Source of the DNA: Lacihabitans soyangensis
GTDB taxonomy: Bacteria > Bacteroidota > Bacteroidia > Cytophagales > Spirosomataceae
Direction of reading: 5' to 3'
DNA length: 64,000 bases
NCBI RefSeq assembly: GCF_024343775.1
Contig: NZ_RJUF01000002.1
Span: 1-64,000 of the forward strand
The notes under the pieces are model-generated. The model searched no databases. It was not told the origin of the DNA and saw nothing but the letters and a program-made list of their open reading frames with translations. Below, one piece after another: positions 44,850 through 54,100 of this stretch (the stretch's first letter is position 1; the number at the start of each line of letters is the position of its first letter). The translations under genes were made by a program, and so were the position numbers.

Positions 44850-46028
44850 ATGAAACTCGCTAGACCTAAAATCTTCTATTTTGTTTTATTTTCCATTCAG
44901 ACATTTGCTCAAAAATCACCAATCCTACATAGTTCATTGGTATTTCCATTGCAAGAAAAACACGTTCATGCGAGTAGCTTGGTGGTCCTACCGAATGAGG
45001 ACAATCTGATTGTTTGGTTTGAAGGTAGCGGAGAAAGAACATCTGACGATGTAAAACTTATGGGAGCCCGACTCGCAAAAGGTCAGGACAAATGGAGCGA
45101 GCCTTTCTTAATGGCCGACACACCAAATATCCCAGATTGTAACCCAGTCATGTTTTTAAATACTAAAAATCAACTCTTTCTTGTTTGGATAGCCGTGCAA
45201 GCCAACAGGTGGGAGCAATCCATTTTAAGATTTCGAACCTCGTCGAACTATTTAAACCCAGGACCACCAATATGGGAATGGCAAGACAATATACTTTTGA
45301 AACCCGATGAATCCTTTGCTAAAGAGGTAGAAAAAAAACTCAAAGAATTGCCCGCCTCCGACAACGGATGGGCAGGATATGCCGCCAAATACGACGATAT
45401 GATAATTGAAGCCAGTAAAGACCCAGCAAAAAGAAGTTTCGGATGGATGACCAGAATCAAACCCATGGTATTTAAAAATGGGAAAATCATTCTACCTCTC
45501 TATTCTGATGGTTTTAACATGTCGCTGATGGCCATTTCTGAAAATGATGGTAAAACTTGGCGAGCAGGCTCTCCGCTGGTTGGAAGAGGTCCCATACAAC
45601 CTGCCCTGGGTAAGAAAAAGAATGGAAATCTCATGGCATTATTGAGAGACAGTGGTGATGAGCCCTCTCGGGTACAAAAGAGCGAGTCCATTGACGGCGG
45701 CGAAACATGGTCCGTTGCTACCAAAACAAAACTACCCAACACTGCCAGTGTTGAACTATTAACTTTTCAAGATGGTCGTTGGATTTTTGTAGGAAATGAT
45801 ATAGATGATGGCAGATACAAACTGAGCCTGTATGTTTCCAAAGACGAAGGCGAAACCTGGGAGCACAGCTTGTATCTAGAAAACGACAGCACTAAGAAAA
45901 TGAGCTTTTCTTACCCAAGTTTATTACAGGCTCCAAATGGAAATATCCTTGTCAGTTATTCTTATCACCTAGCTAAAGATTCGAAGTCAATTAATGTGGT
46001 AGAAATAGATCCTGGCTTATTAAAATGA
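44850..46028 (+). CDS. Sialidase-like (BNR/Asp-box) exported protein
   Basis: A 392-residue protein from the ATG at 44850. The N-terminus MKLARPKIFYFVLFSIQTFA looks like a signal peptide. Asp-box motifs S-x-D-x-G-x-T-W are present as SENDGKTW, SIDGGETW and SKDEGETW in a six-blade propeller arrangement. The RIP-like Arg of true sialidases is not clearly seen. It may therefore be an exo-glycosidase of another kind or a binding protein; the substrate cannot be decided. It converges with the membrane protein gene at 46047. Confidence 0.78.
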   Translation: MKLARPKIFYFVLFSIQTFAQKSPILHSSLVFPLQEKHVHASSLVVLPNEDNLIVWFEGSGERTSDDVKLMGARLAKGQDKWSEPFLMADTPNIPDCNPVMFLNTKNQLFLVWIAVQANRWEQSILRFRTSSNYLNPGPPIWEWQDNILLKPDESFAKEVEKKLKELPASDNGWAGYAAKYDDMIIEASKDPAKRSFGWMTRIKPMVFKNGKIILPLYSDGFNMSLMAISENDGKTWRAGSPLVGRGPIQPALGKKKNGNLMALLRDSGDEPSRVQKSESIDGGETWSVATKTKLPNTASVELLTFQDGRWIFVGNDIDDGRYKLSLYVSKDEGETWEHSLYLENDSTKKMSFSYPSLLQAPNGNILVSYSYHLAKDSKSINVVEIDPGLLK

Positions 46029-46046
46029 CAAAATGTGCAGAATATA

Positions 46047-47672
46047 TTATTTTGATTTTACACAAATCACCTCACACCTTAGCGGTTTTTGAAGTTTGAA
46101 ATGACTCATTTCAAATTCTTTTGAAAGATAATAAAGGGGTTCTTTTTTTAAGAAAAGTCGTTTTGCGATTGACAAAGGCTTCCTGAGTCCATTCAGAATA
46201 ACCGATTTATGGTCTGCTCCCGTCAATCTGATAAAATAATTACTCGAAGGAGGAAAATCGCCAGTTAAACTAATCTTATAAAGCCTACTCTCTTTACCTC
46301 CCCAGTCAGACTCGTAGGCAGGATCAAAATCCACTTGGGTCAAAACAGCTGTTTTGGGCGAAACAATTACTCCATTTTTGATCTTGTCCAAAACAGTCCG
46401 ATAAAAGTCGTTTGCATTAAAAAAACCACTATTTTTTAGATAATCATATTTGTCTTTGGCCTCAAAAGCCACCGTCTGACGCTCGTTATGGACCATGTCA
46501 TTCTCCAGATTATAGGCGTCCATCATCAAGGTTTCATGTTTTAGAATAAGATAATCGCTCGACTTTAGATACCAACCAACATAGAACACCATAAACAAAA
46601 TCGAAAGCCCCCACTGAACCTTTTTGAACAAATTATTCTGAAAAACGAACGAAATCCCAGATAAGAAAATCAAAATACCGTAGATTTTATACCTTGGGCC
46701 TAATACACTTTCATATCCTACAATCCAGTAATTGTACCGACTCACCACAATTATACCTAGCGAAGCCGCACCGAAAAGGTAAATGAGTTTCTCGAAATCA
46801 TAATCTTCAGACTTCCAATTTTTCAGTAATAAGTAAGTACTGAAAATGAACGTAATAAATCCCAAAAATCCTGATATGAAAAAGCCAAGATTGGTATAAA
46901 CAAACCTAAACTGGCCTCCTACAGCTATAAAAAAGCCCCAAACCAGTTCAATATTATATTTAAACAAGTTGCCGAACATACTAATACTTGAGCTACCACT
47001 AACTCCCGAACTCAAATAAATGACTAACTGTAGTACGAAAACAGACAAGATAATATAACTGTGTGGATGCTTTTTTCTAAAAAGTGCATAACCTAACACC
47101 AAGAAAACGGTCATAAACCCCAAGGCACTACCAAATGGTACAATAAATAGAAAAGTATAAAAAAGTAATCTTTGGGCAGTGCTAGTTAGCGAATTCCTCT
47201 TTGCTATTAAGTAAAATAATACCAAAGAAAAAGAAACAGTAGCTAACTGATAAGAGGCTACATCATTTCTATAAAACATCTCCCAATTACAATGACTGAG
47301 CAACAAAAAACTCAAAAGCAACAAAAAAACAGGAAGATGCTTGTATTTTTTATAAAAAACCAAAACCAAAACAAGGGTGTAGAGATTTACAAAATAGAGA
47401 ATTATCCCGAAGTCAATCCTTCCAAAAATGCCTATCGGAATCAACATTGATAAGCGAATAAGAAACGGTCGACTTTCATTATCCGGTGTTAACAAAACCA
47501 TTACCTTCTCGCCAAAACTACTCGCATTGAGATAATTGTAGAAAAAATCCATAAAAACTCGGTGGTCATCTTCGAATGGAAAATTAATCGCTTGGGACTT
47601 CAAAACCACCAAGTGAACTACAATCGGAACAAGTGCCAAAAGCCATGGGATCAGATTTTGTTTTTTACTCAT
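46047..47672 (-). CDS. Polytopic membrane protein of unknown function
   Basis: A 541-residue protein with about 10-12 hydrophobic segments between residues 10 and 370, then a soluble C-terminal part of about 150 residues ending in KPLRCEVICVKSK. A DDHRVFMDFFYNYLNA loop after the first segment (DD pair) resembles the first external loop of GT-C glycosyltransferases, but I cannot assign the family with confidence. It stands alone, with 320 bp upstream. Confidence 0.6.
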   Translation of the reverse strand: MSKKQNLIPWLLALVPIVVHLVVLKSQAINFPFEDDHRVFMDFFYNYLNASSFGEKVMVLLTPDNESRPFLIRLSMLIPIGIFGRIDFGIILYFVNLYTLVLVLVFYKKYKHLPVFLLLLSFLLLSHCNWEMFYRNDVASYQLATVSFSLVLFYLIAKRNSLTSTAQRLLFYTFLFIVPFGSALGFMTVFLVLGYALFRKKHPHSYIILSVFVLQLVIYLSSGVSGSSSISMFGNLFKYNIELVWGFFIAVGGQFRFVYTNLGFFISGFLGFITFIFSTYLLLKNWKSEDYDFEKLIYLFGAASLGIIVVSRYNYWIVGYESVLGPRYKIYGILIFLSGISFVFQNNLFKKVQWGLSILFMVFYVGWYLKSSDYLILKHETLMMDAYNLENDMVHNERQTVAFEAKDKYDYLKNSGFFNANDFYRTVLDKIKNGVIVSPKTAVLTQVDFDPAYESDWGGKESRLYKISLTGDFPPSSNYFIRLTGADHKSVILNGLRKPLSIAKRLFLKKEPLYYLSKEFEMSHFKLQKPLRCEVICVKSK

Positions 47673-47992
47673 ACTTTCTCTCTATCTTCTATTTTATCTG
47701 ACTCCTTATATAATCAATCACACCAAACTACCTATTTTTATTACAAAGCATCCAAAGTTTATCTGATGACTTAGCAGTGTAAAATTAGATATTTTTAAGC
47801 AAAAAACAGCAATACCTAAATATAGGCTCAATAGCTTGATTTTTTATTTACATTTGTTAAAATTTATGTTTGTCTATTTTCCTTGATTTCTATGAAGTGG
47901 TGATTCTAAAATCTGAGTTGATGTATTGTACTCAAAAATAAATTTAAACACAGAGTTGGTGACCATACACCAAAACTCTTAAACATTTCCCA
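47673..47992. other. 320-bp gap with a hairpin before the methyltransferase
   Basis: No gene is seen. A hairpin with arms AGAGTTGGTG (47952-47961) and CACCAAAACTCT (47968-47979), with a two-base bulge and six-base loop, lies 14 bp before the methyltransferase ATG and would be in its 5' leader. A TACATTTG box at 47849-47856 may be a -7 element. Confidence 0.5.
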
Positions 47993-48781
47993 ATGAGTCT
48001 TTACAAAAAAATAGGTAATAAGATAAAATCCACCCTCGGAGTACCATTTCTTAGTTTTCTGCTTCCCAATGCTTACTTTTATTCAAGAAGAGGAACCTGC
48101 TCTTGTTGCGAAAAAAAGGTTATTTTTTATTCCTACAATGATTATCTCCGTAGTAATTATATTTGTCAAAACTGCAATTCATTACCTAGAGAAAGAGCTT
48201 TAATGCAGGCGATTGAACGTTTTTACCCCAACTGGAGGAATCTAAATATTCACGAGTCTTCGCCTATTGAAAGAGGGGCAAGCGTAAAAATAAATAAAGG
48301 AAATAAAAACTATACGGCCTCTCAATTTTTCCCAAATCATCCATTTGGAGAGTTGGTAAATGGTGTCAGAAATGAAAATCTGGAGAATCAAAAGTTCCAA
48401 AAAGAGGTTTTCGATTTGGTAATAACGCAAGATGTTTTTGAACACCTAAACCAACCCGAAAAAGCCTTTGCAGAAATCCACCGAACATTAAAAAAAGGTG
48501 GAGCACATATCCTGACAGTCCCAATTGAAAACAGATTTGATCCAACTGTTCGTTGGGCAGAGTTGGACTCTAAGGGAAATCTCATATTCTTGTTTACCCC
48601 AGAATATCACGGAAACCCAGTCAATGAAGAAGGGTCGCCTGTTTTTTGGCACTACGGATACGACATCGTTGAGATGATTGAAAAAAGTACAGGCGTAAAG
48701 CCTTACATTCAAACTTGGGAAGACCGCGACAACGGAATTGAAGGCTTATTGAATGAAATAATTGTTATTAAAAAGGTATAA
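47993..48781 (+). CDS. SAM-dependent methyltransferase with N-terminal Cys-rich region
   Basis: A 262-residue protein. The N-terminal 70 residues have Cys pairs (CSCCEKK near 36-42, CQNCNSLPRERAL near 58-70), a putative zinc ribbon. The methyltransferase_11-like part has FDLVITQDVFEHLNQP and RTLKKGGAHILTVP near 140-180, but the glycine-rich SAM motif I is not obvious (HESSPIERGAS). Similar proteins are found in polysaccharide gene sets. The target is unknown. Confidence 0.78.
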   Translation: MSLYKKIGNKIKSTLGVPFLSFLLPNAYFYSRRGTCSCCEKKVIFYSYNDYLRSNYICQNCNSLPRERALMQAIERFYPNWRNLNIHESSPIERGASVKINKGNKNYTASQFFPNHPFGELVNGVRNENLENQKFQKEVFDLVITQDVFEHLNQPEKAFAEIHRTLKKGGAHILTVPIENRFDPTVRWAELDSKGNLIFLFTPEYHGNPVNEEGSPVFWHYGYDIVEMIEKSTGVKPYIQTWEDRDNGIEGLLNEIIVIKKV

Positions 48782-48904
48782 ATAGGTCTAAACAACTTTT
48801 TAATAACACAAATCGAACTCAAGATATTTAAATAAGTCTAATTTGGAATTTATAAAACGAACTACTATTTTTATTAAAATTATAGCCAATTAAACCAATA
48901 AATT

Positions 48905-49369
48905 ATGAAAACTAAATTATTATTCGTGCTCACTGCACTCACACTTTGCTCTTTTACTTTTGACAAAGTATATGTTTGGGACAAATACAAACTTCAAATA
49001 ACCGTTCCAGATGATTTTGAGGTCGTTAAAAATACCAATGAGGAGTTTGAAATGGAAGGTGATGGAATGGATTTGGCCATTAGTATTTTCTCCGAAAAAA
49101 TTACCATGGAAGACTTAGAAGAAGCCACTGTGGCTGGAGCTAAAGCAATTAAAATGACCGAAATCGACCAAGCACACGAAACCAAAATCAATCAACTGGA
49201 GGGATATTATGTTGAAGGTTTTTTAGATGGTAGCCGGGTTATGTTTGCAGGACTTATGGATCCAAGAACAAAAACTACCTTGTTTGTAGCAATCACCTTT
49301 GCCGATGACGATGAAAATGCCGAGGAGGAAGCCTTTAAAATCATCAATTCATTTAAAAGATTGAGATAG
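48905..49369 (+). CDS. Exported protein of unknown function
   Basis: A 154-residue protein with signal peptide MKTKLLFVLTALTLCSFTF, cleaved near 19. The mature part has LQITVPDDFEVVKN, LAISIFSEK and a C-terminal AFKIINSFKRLR, a pattern of small secreted alpha/beta domains in Bacteroidota that resembles PsbP/DUF1795-like proteins only weakly. It is followed by a long inverted repeat. No function can be assigned. Confidence 0.7.
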   Translation: MKTKLLFVLTALTLCSFTFDKVYVWDKYKLQITVPDDFEVVKNTNEEFEMEGDGMDLAISIFSEKITMEDLEEATVAGAKAIKMTEIDQAHETKINQLEGYYVEGFLDGSRVMFAGLMDPRTKTTLFVAITFADDDENAEEEAFKIINSFKRLR

Positions 49370-49397
49370 AAGCAATTATAAAATCGCTTTTTTAGTT

Positions 49398-49456
49398 AAA
49401 ATAGAATTAAATTCCTTCGTCAACCAATTGGCGTACAGTGAATTTAATTCTATTTT
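49398..49456. terminator. Perfect 17-bp inverted repeat between converging genes
   Basis: AAAATAGAATTAAATTC (49398-49414) is the exact reverse complement of 49440-49456, with a 25-base spacer that itself contains the palindrome CCAATTGG. The right arm is followed by CTTTTT. It separates the exported protein from the alcohol dehydrogenase gene and should act in both directions. The stem is unusually long for a simple terminator. Confidence 0.8.
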
Positions 49457-49471
49457 CTTTTTAGCCAAAAC

Positions 49472-50632
49472 CTAGGCAATACTCATTCTCAAAATGGCCT
49501 CAGTTGCCGCTGCATCAATATCAGATTTTTCACCATACTTCACTTTTCTGTCTGTGAATCTTTTCTTTATTTCTTGAACTGTCTCCTCTCCTATTCCATA
49601 AGCTGAGGCTTTTGTAGGTATGCCCAGCGATTCATAAAATTCTGTGGTCTTTTGAATTGCGGCCTCCACCAGTTCATCATCCGTTCCATTCAAAGCCCAA
49701 ACTTCCTTGGCATATTGGATCATTTTGGCCTTTTTATTATCCATTTTGTATCTCATCAAATGTGGCAGTACGACTGCCAAGGTACGAGCATGATCGATTC
49801 CGTGCAAAGCAGTAAGTTCGTGACCAATCTGATGTGTAGCCCAATCGCTCGGTACACCCAGCGAAATCCAGCCATTCAGAGCTACCGTAGCCGCCCACAT
49901 AAAATTGGACATATCTTCGTAGTTGGTCTGATCGTGCATCACTTTTGGGGCAACTTCTATCAATGTTTTCAAAACACCTTCTGCAAATTTATCTTGAATA
50001 AGGGCATTGACTGGGTAGGTCAAATACTGTTCCATCACGTGGGTAAAAGCATCAGCTAAACCATTGGCTATTTGTACTTTGGGCAAAGAATAGGTAGTAG
50101 TAGGATCTAAAATTGAAAACTGCGGATACAATAATGGACTCCCCATTCCATACTTTTCATGGGTTTCTTTTCTAGAAATTACACCACCTGAGTTCATTTC
50201 TGACCCTGTGGCTGGTAGGGTTAGGACAGCACCAAAAGGAGTTGCTGTTTTATATCTCGATTTACCCAAAACGATGTTTTCCCATTCATTTCCGCCCTCA
50301 AAAGGTATGGCAGCCGAGATAAACTTTGTGCCATCTAACACTGAACCTCCACCTACCGATAGTATAAAGTCAATTTTCTCGGCTCTTCCCAATTCAACAG
50401 CTTTCATCAATGTCTCAAAAGTGGGATTAGGTTCAATTCCTCCAAATTCAATCATTTCAAAACCAGCAAGAGCGGCCACTACTTGATCATAAACGCCGTT
50501 TTTAAAAATGCTCCCTCCGCCGTAGGTAACCAACACTTTGGCACCAGCAGGTATGTTTTTTGACAGTTGTGAGATAGTATCTTTTCCAAATATTATTTTT
50601 ACTGGATTCCTGAATGTGAAGTTTGAAATCAT
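49472..50632 (-). CDS. Iron-containing alcohol dehydrogenase (YqhD/BdhA-like)
   Basis: A 386-residue group III dehydrogenase. The nucleotide region has VTYGGGSIFKNGVYD and LSVGGGSVLDGTKFI near 34-48 and 89-103. Metal ligands are in GLADAFTHVMEQYL (Asp, His) and HQIGHELTALHGIDHARTLAV (His pair). It resembles the NAD(P)H-dependent YqhD/BdhA branch, which reduces a wide range of aldehydes. It is single and not linked with other metabolic genes here. Confidence 0.9.
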   Translation of the reverse strand: MISNFTFRNPVKIIFGKDTISQLSKNIPAGAKVLVTYGGGSIFKNGVYDQVVAALAGFEMIEFGGIEPNPTFETLMKAVELGRAEKIDFILSVGGGSVLDGTKFISAAIPFEGGNEWENIVLGKSRYKTATPFGAVLTLPATGSEMNSGGVISRKETHEKYGMGSPLLYPQFSILDPTTTYSLPKVQIANGLADAFTHVMEQYLTYPVNALIQDKFAEGVLKTLIEVAPKVMHDQTNYEDMSNFMWAATVALNGWISLGVPSDWATHQIGHELTALHGIDHARTLAVVLPHLMRYKMDNKKAKMIQYAKEVWALNGTDDELVEAAIQKTTEFYESLGIPTKASAYGIGEETVQEIKKRFTDRKVKYGEKSDIDAAATEAILRMSIA

Positions 50633-50712
50633 TTTGCTTAATTATTTATCATTTAAAATACTAACACGCTTTTTGTTGAATTAATTTTTAATTTTGAGAA
50701 AAAACACCAGAA

Positions 50713-51240
50713 ATGAGCTATTGCACTTACTGTAAAACCCTTCCCGAAGATAATCACCACCGAATTTACCACGATAATCATTACGGATTCCCTATTGATG
50801 GAGACAACGAGCTTTTCGAAAGATTTGTTTTTGAAATTAATCAGGCCGGCCTTTCATGGGATTTGATATTGAAAAAACAAGAAACTTTTAGAGCAGCTTA
50901 TCATAGATTTGATATTGATGTGGTGGCCAGTTATGACGAAGTGGAGATTGAACGCTTACTCGGTGACGCTGGGGTGATTCGTAATAAACTGAAAATCAAT
51001 GCTGCCATACACAATGCAAAAGAGATTCAGAAACTTCAAAAAGAGCATGGTTCGTTCAAAAACTGGATAGAACACCACCACCCCAAAACCAAAGAAGAAT
51101 GGGTGAAAATATTCAAAAAAACTTTTAAATTTACTGGTGGAGAGATAGTTAACGAATTCCTGATGAGCACAGGTTATCTTTCTGGAGCTCATGATGCAGA
51201 TTGTCACATTTTAAAAAAGATAGGAAATGGCAAAAGTTGA
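50713..51240 (+). CDS. tag: DNA-3-methyladenine glycosylase I
   Basis: A 175-residue base-excision repair enzyme. It starts MSYCTYCKTLPED (zinc Cys near residue 4), has FEINQAGLSWDLILKKQ near 40-56, characteristic of Tag, and the C-terminal zinc site GAHDADCHI (His/Cys). It excises 3-methyladenine. The DUF1801 gene starts 14 bases before its stop. Confidence 0.93.
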   Translation: MSYCTYCKTLPEDNHHRIYHDNHYGFPIDGDNELFERFVFEINQAGLSWDLILKKQETFRAAYHRFDIDVVASYDEVEIERLLGDAGVIRNKLKINAAIHNAKEIQKLQKEHGSFKNWIEHHHPKTKEEWVKIFKKTFKFTGGEIVNEFLMSTGYLSGAHDADCHILKKIGNGKS

Positions 51241-51649
51241 AATGAAAACAACCGAAAATGAAGTTTCTGTCTCGGACTTCATTAACGCAGTTGACGACGA
51301 ATCTAAAAGAAAAGATAGCCTAGAACTGGTAAAAATAATGGAGGAAATAACCCAAGCTCCTGCAAAAATGTGGGGACCAGCCATCATAGGTTTCGGAAAA
51401 TACCATTACAAATACGACAGCGGCCGAGAAGCCGATATGTTAAGGGTAGGTTTTTCACCCAGAAAAGACGCCTTGGCTCTTTACATTGGTGCCAATTCCG
51501 AAGAAAACTTGGATATTATTTCAAATCTCGGAAAATACAAAACAGGAAAATCGTGTCTCTACGTAAAAAAACTCAGCGATATCAACCTCGACGTTTTAAA
51601 AGAAATCACTAAAAGAGGTTTTAAAAGAGAACAATTCGGAGAAGTATAA
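51227..51649 (+). CDS. DUF1801 (YdhG-like) protein
   Basis: A 140-residue protein matching DUF1801: the Trp-Gly motif in MWGPAIIGFGKYHYKYDSG near 46-64, followed by GFSPRKDALALYIG. It overlaps tag by 14 bases in another frame, so it is likely to be co-translated. DUF1801 proteins are of unknown function; some resemble the frataxin-like YdhG fold. It ends just before a small hairpin and the large repeat array. Confidence 0.85.
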   Translation: MAKVEMKTTENEVSVSDFINAVDDESKRKDSLELVKIMEEITQAPAKMWGPAIIGFGKYHYKYDSGREADMLRVGFSPRKDALALYIGANSEENLDIISNLGKYKTGKSCLYVKKLSDINLDVLKEITKRGFKREQFGEV

Positions 51650-51654
51650 AAAAA

Positions 51655-51672
51655 GGAAGCATTGCTGCTTCC
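51655..51672 (+). terminator. Short terminator hairpin after the tag-DUF1801 pair
   Basis: GGAAGCA-ttgc-TGCTTCC, a perfect 7-bp stem with a four-base loop starting six bases after the stop codon, preceded by an A-run and followed by AATTTCT. Confidence 0.7.
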
Positions 51673-51697
51673 AATTTCTAAATTTTAATACTAATGA

Positions 51698-52131
51698 CAC
51701 TTCGGCTACGCTCAGTGTCCGCTAAACCAGTAACACACTTCGGCTACGCTCAGTGTCCGCTAACTAAATAACCAGATACACACTTCGGCTACGCTCAGTG
51801 TCCAGTAAACATTAACCAGATACACACTTCGGCTACGCTTAGTGTCCAGTAACCAGTAACACACTTCGGCTACGCTCAGTGTCCAGTAACCAGTAAGACT
51901 TCGACTTCGCTCAGTGTCCAGTAAACCAGTAACCAGATACACACTTCGGCTACGCTCAGTGTCCAATAACCAGTAACACTTCGAGACCTAACGGTCGCAA
52001 TTTCATTGAGATTATCATCTGAATTTCATTGTGCTCAGTGTCCAGAAAAGATTAACTTGATACACACTTCGAGACCTAACGGTCGCAACTACATTCAGAT
52101 TATCATCTGAATTTCATTGTGCTCAGTGTCC
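51698..52131. repeat. Nine-unit irregular repeat array sharing a core with the 24-bp array
   Basis: Seven copies of about 23 bp, CACTTCGGCTACGCTCAGTG followed by TCC, start at 51698, 51736, 51781, 51825, 51862, 51897 (variant GACTTCGACTTCG) and 51942. Two longer copies (51977-52043 and 52065-52131) keep the two ends of the unit but carry about 44 extra bases including GAGACCTAACGGTC and TTTCATTG. Spacers of 12-22 bp vary, often with AACCAGTAA or AACCAGATACA. The core TTCGGCT-(A/T)-CGCTCA is the same as in 9689-9832 on the opposite strand. CACT and AGTG at the ends make each unit a weak hairpin. Confidence 0.9.
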
Positions 52132-52196
52132 AGTAACTAAATAACCAGTAAACCAATAACTAATTAACCAGTAAACCAATTACCAATCCCCAAAAA

Positions 52197-53675
52197 TCAA
52201 ATCGTCTTCCAACCTTCGCGGTAGTTACGAGAAACAAATTGGTTGGCCTCATCGTAGTTGGTAATTTTCATATTGTTACCATCCCAAAGTAATTTCTTGC
52301 GGCCGTCAAAATCCAATCCAGCACCACCGCCCGTTTTCTTTTTACCTAATTGATAACTTCTTATGGCCAAGTTACCCATCAAAACAGTCTCTGTCAATGG
52401 TCCAGAATAATCAAATGACGAAGTCAAAGCTTGGTGTTTTTTACCACCAAAACCGTCCTTGATGGCATCACACCATGAAACTTGATGGCCATATTCTGGC
52501 AATTTCTCATTCGGATTCGAGGTTTTGTAATCCTTAGGCATTTCCAAAACATCTCCATTATTTTTGTAAACTTTTGGTACAAGTCCGTATGTTCCGCAAG
52601 TCATAATTCCTTTTGAACCCACAATCATAACACCATTGGCACTTCCATTTTCTCCAATAGAATCATTCGCCGGAATCAAATCTGGGTGGAATGGCCTTAC
52701 GCCACCATCTGTCCAAATCATCTTGATATCCTTCTTGTTTTTCTTAGATGCCGGAAACTTCAACTGTACATGTGACGACGGCGGACAACCTTCTGGAATA
52801 TATTCTGGTGTCCAGTCTTTCAGGAATACCTGCCCAACACTACATTCAACTTCGGTTGGGTAGCCCAATTCTAGAACCCTGAAAGGAGGGTCAATTAGGT
52901 GACATCCCATGTCGCCCAAGGCTCCTGTTCCAAAGTTCCACCAACCCCTCCATTTGAATGGATGATAAAGCGGGTGATAGTCAACATAATCTGCAGGCCC
53001 TATGAACAAATCCCAATTGGCCCTGCTCATCGTATCTGGCAGCTCGGGTTTGGTAGTTGGCACCGGAATCCCTTGCGGCCAAACTGGTCGGTTGGTCCAA
53101 ACATACACCGTATCAACGGTACCTATCAGTCCTTTTTTGTGCCATTCTATCATCTGTTGCTGACCAGGATTGGAAGCCCCTTGGTTACCCATCTGGCTGA
53201 CTACTTTGTATTTTCGGGCAGCTTCGGTAAGCATACGAGTTTCGTAAATATTATGTGTCAATGGTTTTTGAACATACACATGCTTGCCCATCTGCATAGC
53301 TGCCATGGCTGCCACACCGTGTATGTGGTCTGGGGTTGAGATAGTTACCGCATCTATTTCTCCTTTCATTTGCTCCAGCATTACCCTAAAGTCGGCATAA
53401 AGCTTGGCCTTTGGAAACTTCTCAATGGCCGCTTTGCATTGACCCGGATCAACATCACATAGTGCTACAACATTTTCAGCACCGTTGTTGTAGGCATTAA
53501 AAATATCCGAGCGGCCCTTACCACCAGCACCAATCGCAGCCAGATTTAACTTATCGCTAGGAGCTTTGAAGCCTTTGCCCAAAACATGCCTTGGTACAAT
53601 AAAAAATGAACTTGCAGCCATTAAGCCAGTTTTCAAGAAATCCCGCCTTCCATTCTCAAGAATCTTTTTTTCCAT
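52197..53675 (-). CDS. Gfo/Idh/MocA-family oxidoreductase, Tat-exported
   Basis: A 492-residue protein from the ATG at 53675. The N-terminus ENGRRDFLKTGLMAASSFF is a twin-arginine signal. The Rossmann part has AAIGAGGKGRSDIF near 44-57 and the conserved QKPLTHNIYE (the Lys-Pro of the EKP motif). Substrate likely a sugar or inositol, acted on in the periplasm with bound NAD. It is followed on its 3' side by the repeat array. The sugar isomerase at 54903 is on the other strand. Confidence 0.88.
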   Translation of the reverse strand: MEKKILENGRRDFLKTGLMAASSFFIVPRHVLGKGFKAPSDKLNLAAIGAGGKGRSDIFNAYNNGAENVVALCDVDPGQCKAAIEKFPKAKLYADFRVMLEQMKGEIDAVTISTPDHIHGVAAMAAMQMGKHVYVQKPLTHNIYETRMLTEAARKYKVVSQMGNQGASNPGQQQMIEWHKKGLIGTVDTVYVWTNRPVWPQGIPVPTTKPELPDTMSRANWDLFIGPADYVDYHPLYHPFKWRGWWNFGTGALGDMGCHLIDPPFRVLELGYPTEVECSVGQVFLKDWTPEYIPEGCPPSSHVQLKFPASKKNKKDIKMIWTDGGVRPFHPDLIPANDSIGENGSANGVMIVGSKGIMTCGTYGLVPKVYKNNGDVLEMPKDYKTSNPNEKLPEYGHQVSWCDAIKDGFGGKKHQALTSSFDYSGPLTETVLMGNLAIRSYQLGKKKTGGGAGLDFDGRKKLLWDGNNMKITNYDEANQFVSRNYREGWKTI

Positions 53676-53911
53676 ATTTGTTTGATTGAATAGTATTTTG
53701 TTAAAGAATTTCCGAAACAATGAATCTAGATTACACCCAAAAAATTGTCTCAGTATTTCAAACTATAATATTAAGCACAAAACTTTATTTCTGAATTAAA
53801 TTTTTAAAATATTTTAATAAACTTAACAGAATTTTAATTCAAAAGAAAAAATAGCTTTAAGAACTCTAAATAGAGAAATCTTGTATTTTTGTTTCAAATT
53901 AGAAAGCTAAA

Positions 53912-54100
53912 ATGGCAAAAAAAATTAAAGAAAAGGTAGACCTACCAAAAGTACACAAAGACCTTGAAGGTTTCGACGTCACCATAAACTCATTCGGAGA
54001 AATCCAGATGTCCTATAACATTGAGAAAATCAATGATTTTTTGAATAATAAAGTAGAAGATAAAAAACTAAAACATTTGAAAGAAGATGAGAAGTCATGA
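53912..54100 (+). CDS. Small conserved protein, translationally coupled to the AIM24 gene
   Basis: A 62-residue, strongly charged protein ([20 protein letters not shown] at the start, [16 protein letters not shown] at the end), overlapping the next gene by 14 bases. A TATTTTTG box at 53884-53891 lies 20 bp before its start and may be the -7 element, which would make a short leader. No domain is recognised; the coupling suggests a partner role for the AIM24-type protein. Confidence 0.7.
   Translation: MAKKIKEKVDLPKVHKDLEGFDVTINSFGEIQMSYNIEKINDFLNNKVEDKKLKHLKEDEKS

Noticed and set aside
51698-52131. CRISPR array
   Set aside because: The spacers are 12-22 bp, similar to each other and irregular, and no cas gene is near.
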